Below are positions 13,567-14,668 of a stretch of 14,668 nt of DNA, piece by piece. Source of the stretch: DASYGT01 sp035999365 (GTDB lineage Bacteria; Actinomycetota; Actinomycetes; Mycobacteriales; Jatrophihabitantaceae); the NCBI GenBank assembly GCA_035999365.1, contig DASYGT010000052.1, forward strand, positions 1-14,668. Direction: 5' to 3'. The notes below the pieces were generated by a model. That model did not search any database. It had not been told where the DNA came from and saw only the letters and a list, made by a program, of their open reading frames with translations. A program made the position numbers and the translations under genes. Position 1 is the stretch's first letter; each line of letters starts with the position of its first letter.

Positions 13567-13956
13567 ATGACCGACCGCACCGTGGAAACGCGTTGGGCCG
13601 GTGGGATGCGCGCCGTGACGACAGCCGGCCGATTCGAGGTCGTCGTCGATGAACCCGTCACATCGGGCGGCACCGACACCGGCCCGCAGCCAACCGACCT
13701 GCTGCTCGCCTCCGTCACGTCGTGCTTCGCCCTGGCGATGGCCTACGTGGCGAAGCGGCGCGGGGCAGCCCTGTCCGGACTCCAGGTCACCGGCGTGGGC
13801 ACCTACGACGGCCCGCGCTTCACGCGCATCTCGGTCACAGTCACAGCCGACAATCCGCGATCCGTCCTGGAGCAACTCATGCCTGAGGCGCAGCGGTTGT
13901 GCTACGTGACGAACACCCTGCGCATCCAACCGGACCTCACGATCGAACTCGGCTGA
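13567..13956 (+). CDS. OsmC/Ohr-family protein
   Basis: The 129-aa protein has the OsmC core: GPQPTDLLLASVTSC with C53, a long central helix FALAMAYVAKRRG, a strand pair VTGVGTY...FTRISVTVTA, and the second cysteine at C112 in RLCYVTNTLR. The two cysteines are the reactive pair used by OsmC/Ohr thiol peroxidases to reduce organic peroxides with small thiols or dihydrolipoyl donors. It is slightly shorter than the usual 135-145 aa but looks complete. It lies between the DUF1116 and DUF2877 genes, 21 bp after the first and 17 bp before the second. As the operon is predicted to make a small thiol, a role in protecting or recycling that thiol or its disulfide is plausible; this is inference from context. 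Confidence 0.88.
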   Translation: MTDRTVETRWAGGMRAVTTAGRFEVVVDEPVTSGGTDTGPQPTDLLLASVTSCFALAMAYVAKRRGAALSGLQVTGVGTYDGPRFTRISVTVTADNPRSVLEQLMPEAQRLCYVTNTLRIQPDLTIELG

Positions 13957-13973
13957 GTCCGGTGTCGTCCACG

Positions 13974-14668
13974 ATGGCCCCGGCTCGAACCACGGCTGCG
14001 GCGTGCAGCACCGTTCTGGGGTTGATCAGCGGTCCAGTGCGGCCGGCGGTACGTGTCGCTGCCTTCCCGCGCGCGCTGTACCTGCGGTTGTCGACTGGCG
14101 AACTGATTGCGCTGCTCAGTCGCGACGCCGTCCGAATGCCCTTCGGTCTGGCCTTGGCATCCTCCGCTGCTCAGCTCCCGCTCAATGGGCTGCGCGGTCC
14201 GGTGCTGGCGGGCGCTGACGAGGTTCGGATCGGCCGCTGGACTGTCCGGGTCTCGCGGCTTGTGTCGGTTGCCGCTCCGGTCGGGCTGACCCCTGACCGG
14301 ACGGCTCTCGAACGTGCCTCGGTGAGGTTGAACCGCGTCGGGCCGGGCGCGGGCGATCTCGCGGAACTCGGTGTGATTCCGGATCTCCCGGGGTCCGATC
14401 GACTCGACGCCGCCCTCGCACATCGCATGTTGGGTGCGGGACCGGGACTGACCCCGGCCGGCGATGATTTCCTCGCCGGGCTGCTGGTCGGCGCGTGGTC
14501 GTTCGGCTTGGCGGCCGACACGCTCCGAGCAACGGTTGCGGCCCAAGCTCGGAATCGAACCACTGACCTCTCGGCCGCACTGCTCGGCAGCGCGTGTCGC
14601 GGCGAATCCATCCCAGAGCTGACGAGGATGGTGCTGTCGGTGTCCGGCCGGTGCGCCGAGGTCGACAG
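13974..14668 (+). CDS. DUF2877 protein, AllH/YlbF type, C-terminus beyond the window
   Basis: The reading frame is open from GTG 13962 or ATG 13974 to the window end, giving at least 231 residues without a stop. The hallmark GAGPGLTPAGDDFLAGLL lies at residues 154-171 counted from ATG 13974, matching DUF2877 proteins such as E. coli YlbF (AllH), the third component of the AllFGH oxamate carbamoyltransferase. The N-terminal part has ALYLRLSTGELIALLSRDAV and RMPFGLALAS, consistent with the family. No strong ribosome binding site separates the two start options. It is co-directional with DUF1116 and OsmC and probably in the same operon. With FdrA on the minus strand it completes the three-subunit set in the window. 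Its exact end and any further operon genes are outside the sequence. Confidence 0.88.
   Translation, partial: MAPARTTAAACSTVLGLISGPVRPAVRVAAFPRALYLRLSTGELIALLSRDAVRMPFGLALASSAAQLPLNGLRGPVLAGADEVRIGRWTVRVSRLVSVAAPVGLTPDRTALERASVRLNRVGPGAGDLAELGVIPDLPGSDRLDAALAHRMLGAGPGLTPAGDDFLAGLLVGAWSFGLAADTLRATVAAQARNRTTDLSAALLGSACRGESIPELTRMVLSVSGRCAEVD

Noticed and set aside
12370..13929. 519-aa open frame on the minus strand
   Set aside because: It is antisense to the DUF1116 and OsmC genes, His/Arg/Gly-rich and without family motifs.
14535..14575. tRNA-like string CGGAATCGAACC (minus strand GGTTCGATTCCG)
   Set aside because: It resembles a T-arm, but the T stem does not pair, no acceptor or anticodon stem is present, and it lies within the DUF2877 coding frame.
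1..14668. CRISPR arrays, insertion sequences, integrase or attachment sites
   Set aside because: No regularly spaced repeats, transposase or integrase motifs or terminal inverted repeats were seen on either strand.

Overview
The window is GC-rich actinobacterial DNA. Genes are tightly packed, many use GTG starts, and stop/start overlaps of the GTGA or ATGA type are common. Several products belong to families first named from mycobacterial (MSMEG_) loci. A mycobacterium or a relative such as Rhodococcus, Gordonia or Pseudonocardia is the best guess, but there is no rRNA or other taxonomic marker.

Layout. Minus strand, 2928 down to 1: carbamate kinase, an FdrA/AllF-type protein and the start of an MSMEG_0565-family glycosyltransferase, overlapping as one operon. 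Plus strand from 3068: an unrecognised 208-aa protein, then a radical SAM protein of the MSMEG_0568 type and an overlapping GNAT acetyltransferase (Sll0786/MSMEG_0567 type). Minus strand 6566-5571: an AIR-synthase-like ATPase (Sll0787 type) whose end overlaps the GNAT end. A 78-bp divergent promoter region follows. Then a long plus-strand operon runs from 6645 off the right edge: phosphosulfolactate synthase (ComA/XcbB), an unknown Cys-rich protein, an adenylosuccinate-lyase-like enzyme, a D-cysteine-desulfhydrase-like PLP enzyme, an argininosuccinate-lyase-like enzyme, a DUF1116 protein (AllG/YlbE type), an OsmC-family protein and a DUF2877 protein (AllH/YlbF type, cut by the window edge).

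Main reading. Three modules not usually described together lie side by side. (1) ComA, two aspartase/fumarase-superfamily lyases and a PLP enzyme form the same enzyme set as the bacterial coenzyme M pathway of Xanthobacter (XcbB, XcbC, XcbD, XcbE). (2) FdrA, DUF1116, DUF2877 and carbamate kinase form the same set as the AllFGH oxamate carbamoyltransferase plus carbamate kinase of allantoin catabolism, but here split across two divergent operons. (3) The glycosyltransferase, radical SAM, GNAT and AIR-synthase-like genes are a subset of the Nit1C (nitrilase, 'nitrogen starvation') cluster, with no nitrilase in view. No known bacterial CoM consumer (epoxyalkane:CoM transferase, 2-ketopropyl-CoM carboxylase) and no allantoin/ureide gene other than the AllFGH-like set is visible. 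I infer a previously undescribed pathway that makes CoM or a related small sulfonate thiol and links it to breakdown or transfer of a carbamoyl-type group, giving carbamoyl phosphate and then ATP, ammonia and CO2. The substrate cannot be read from sequence.
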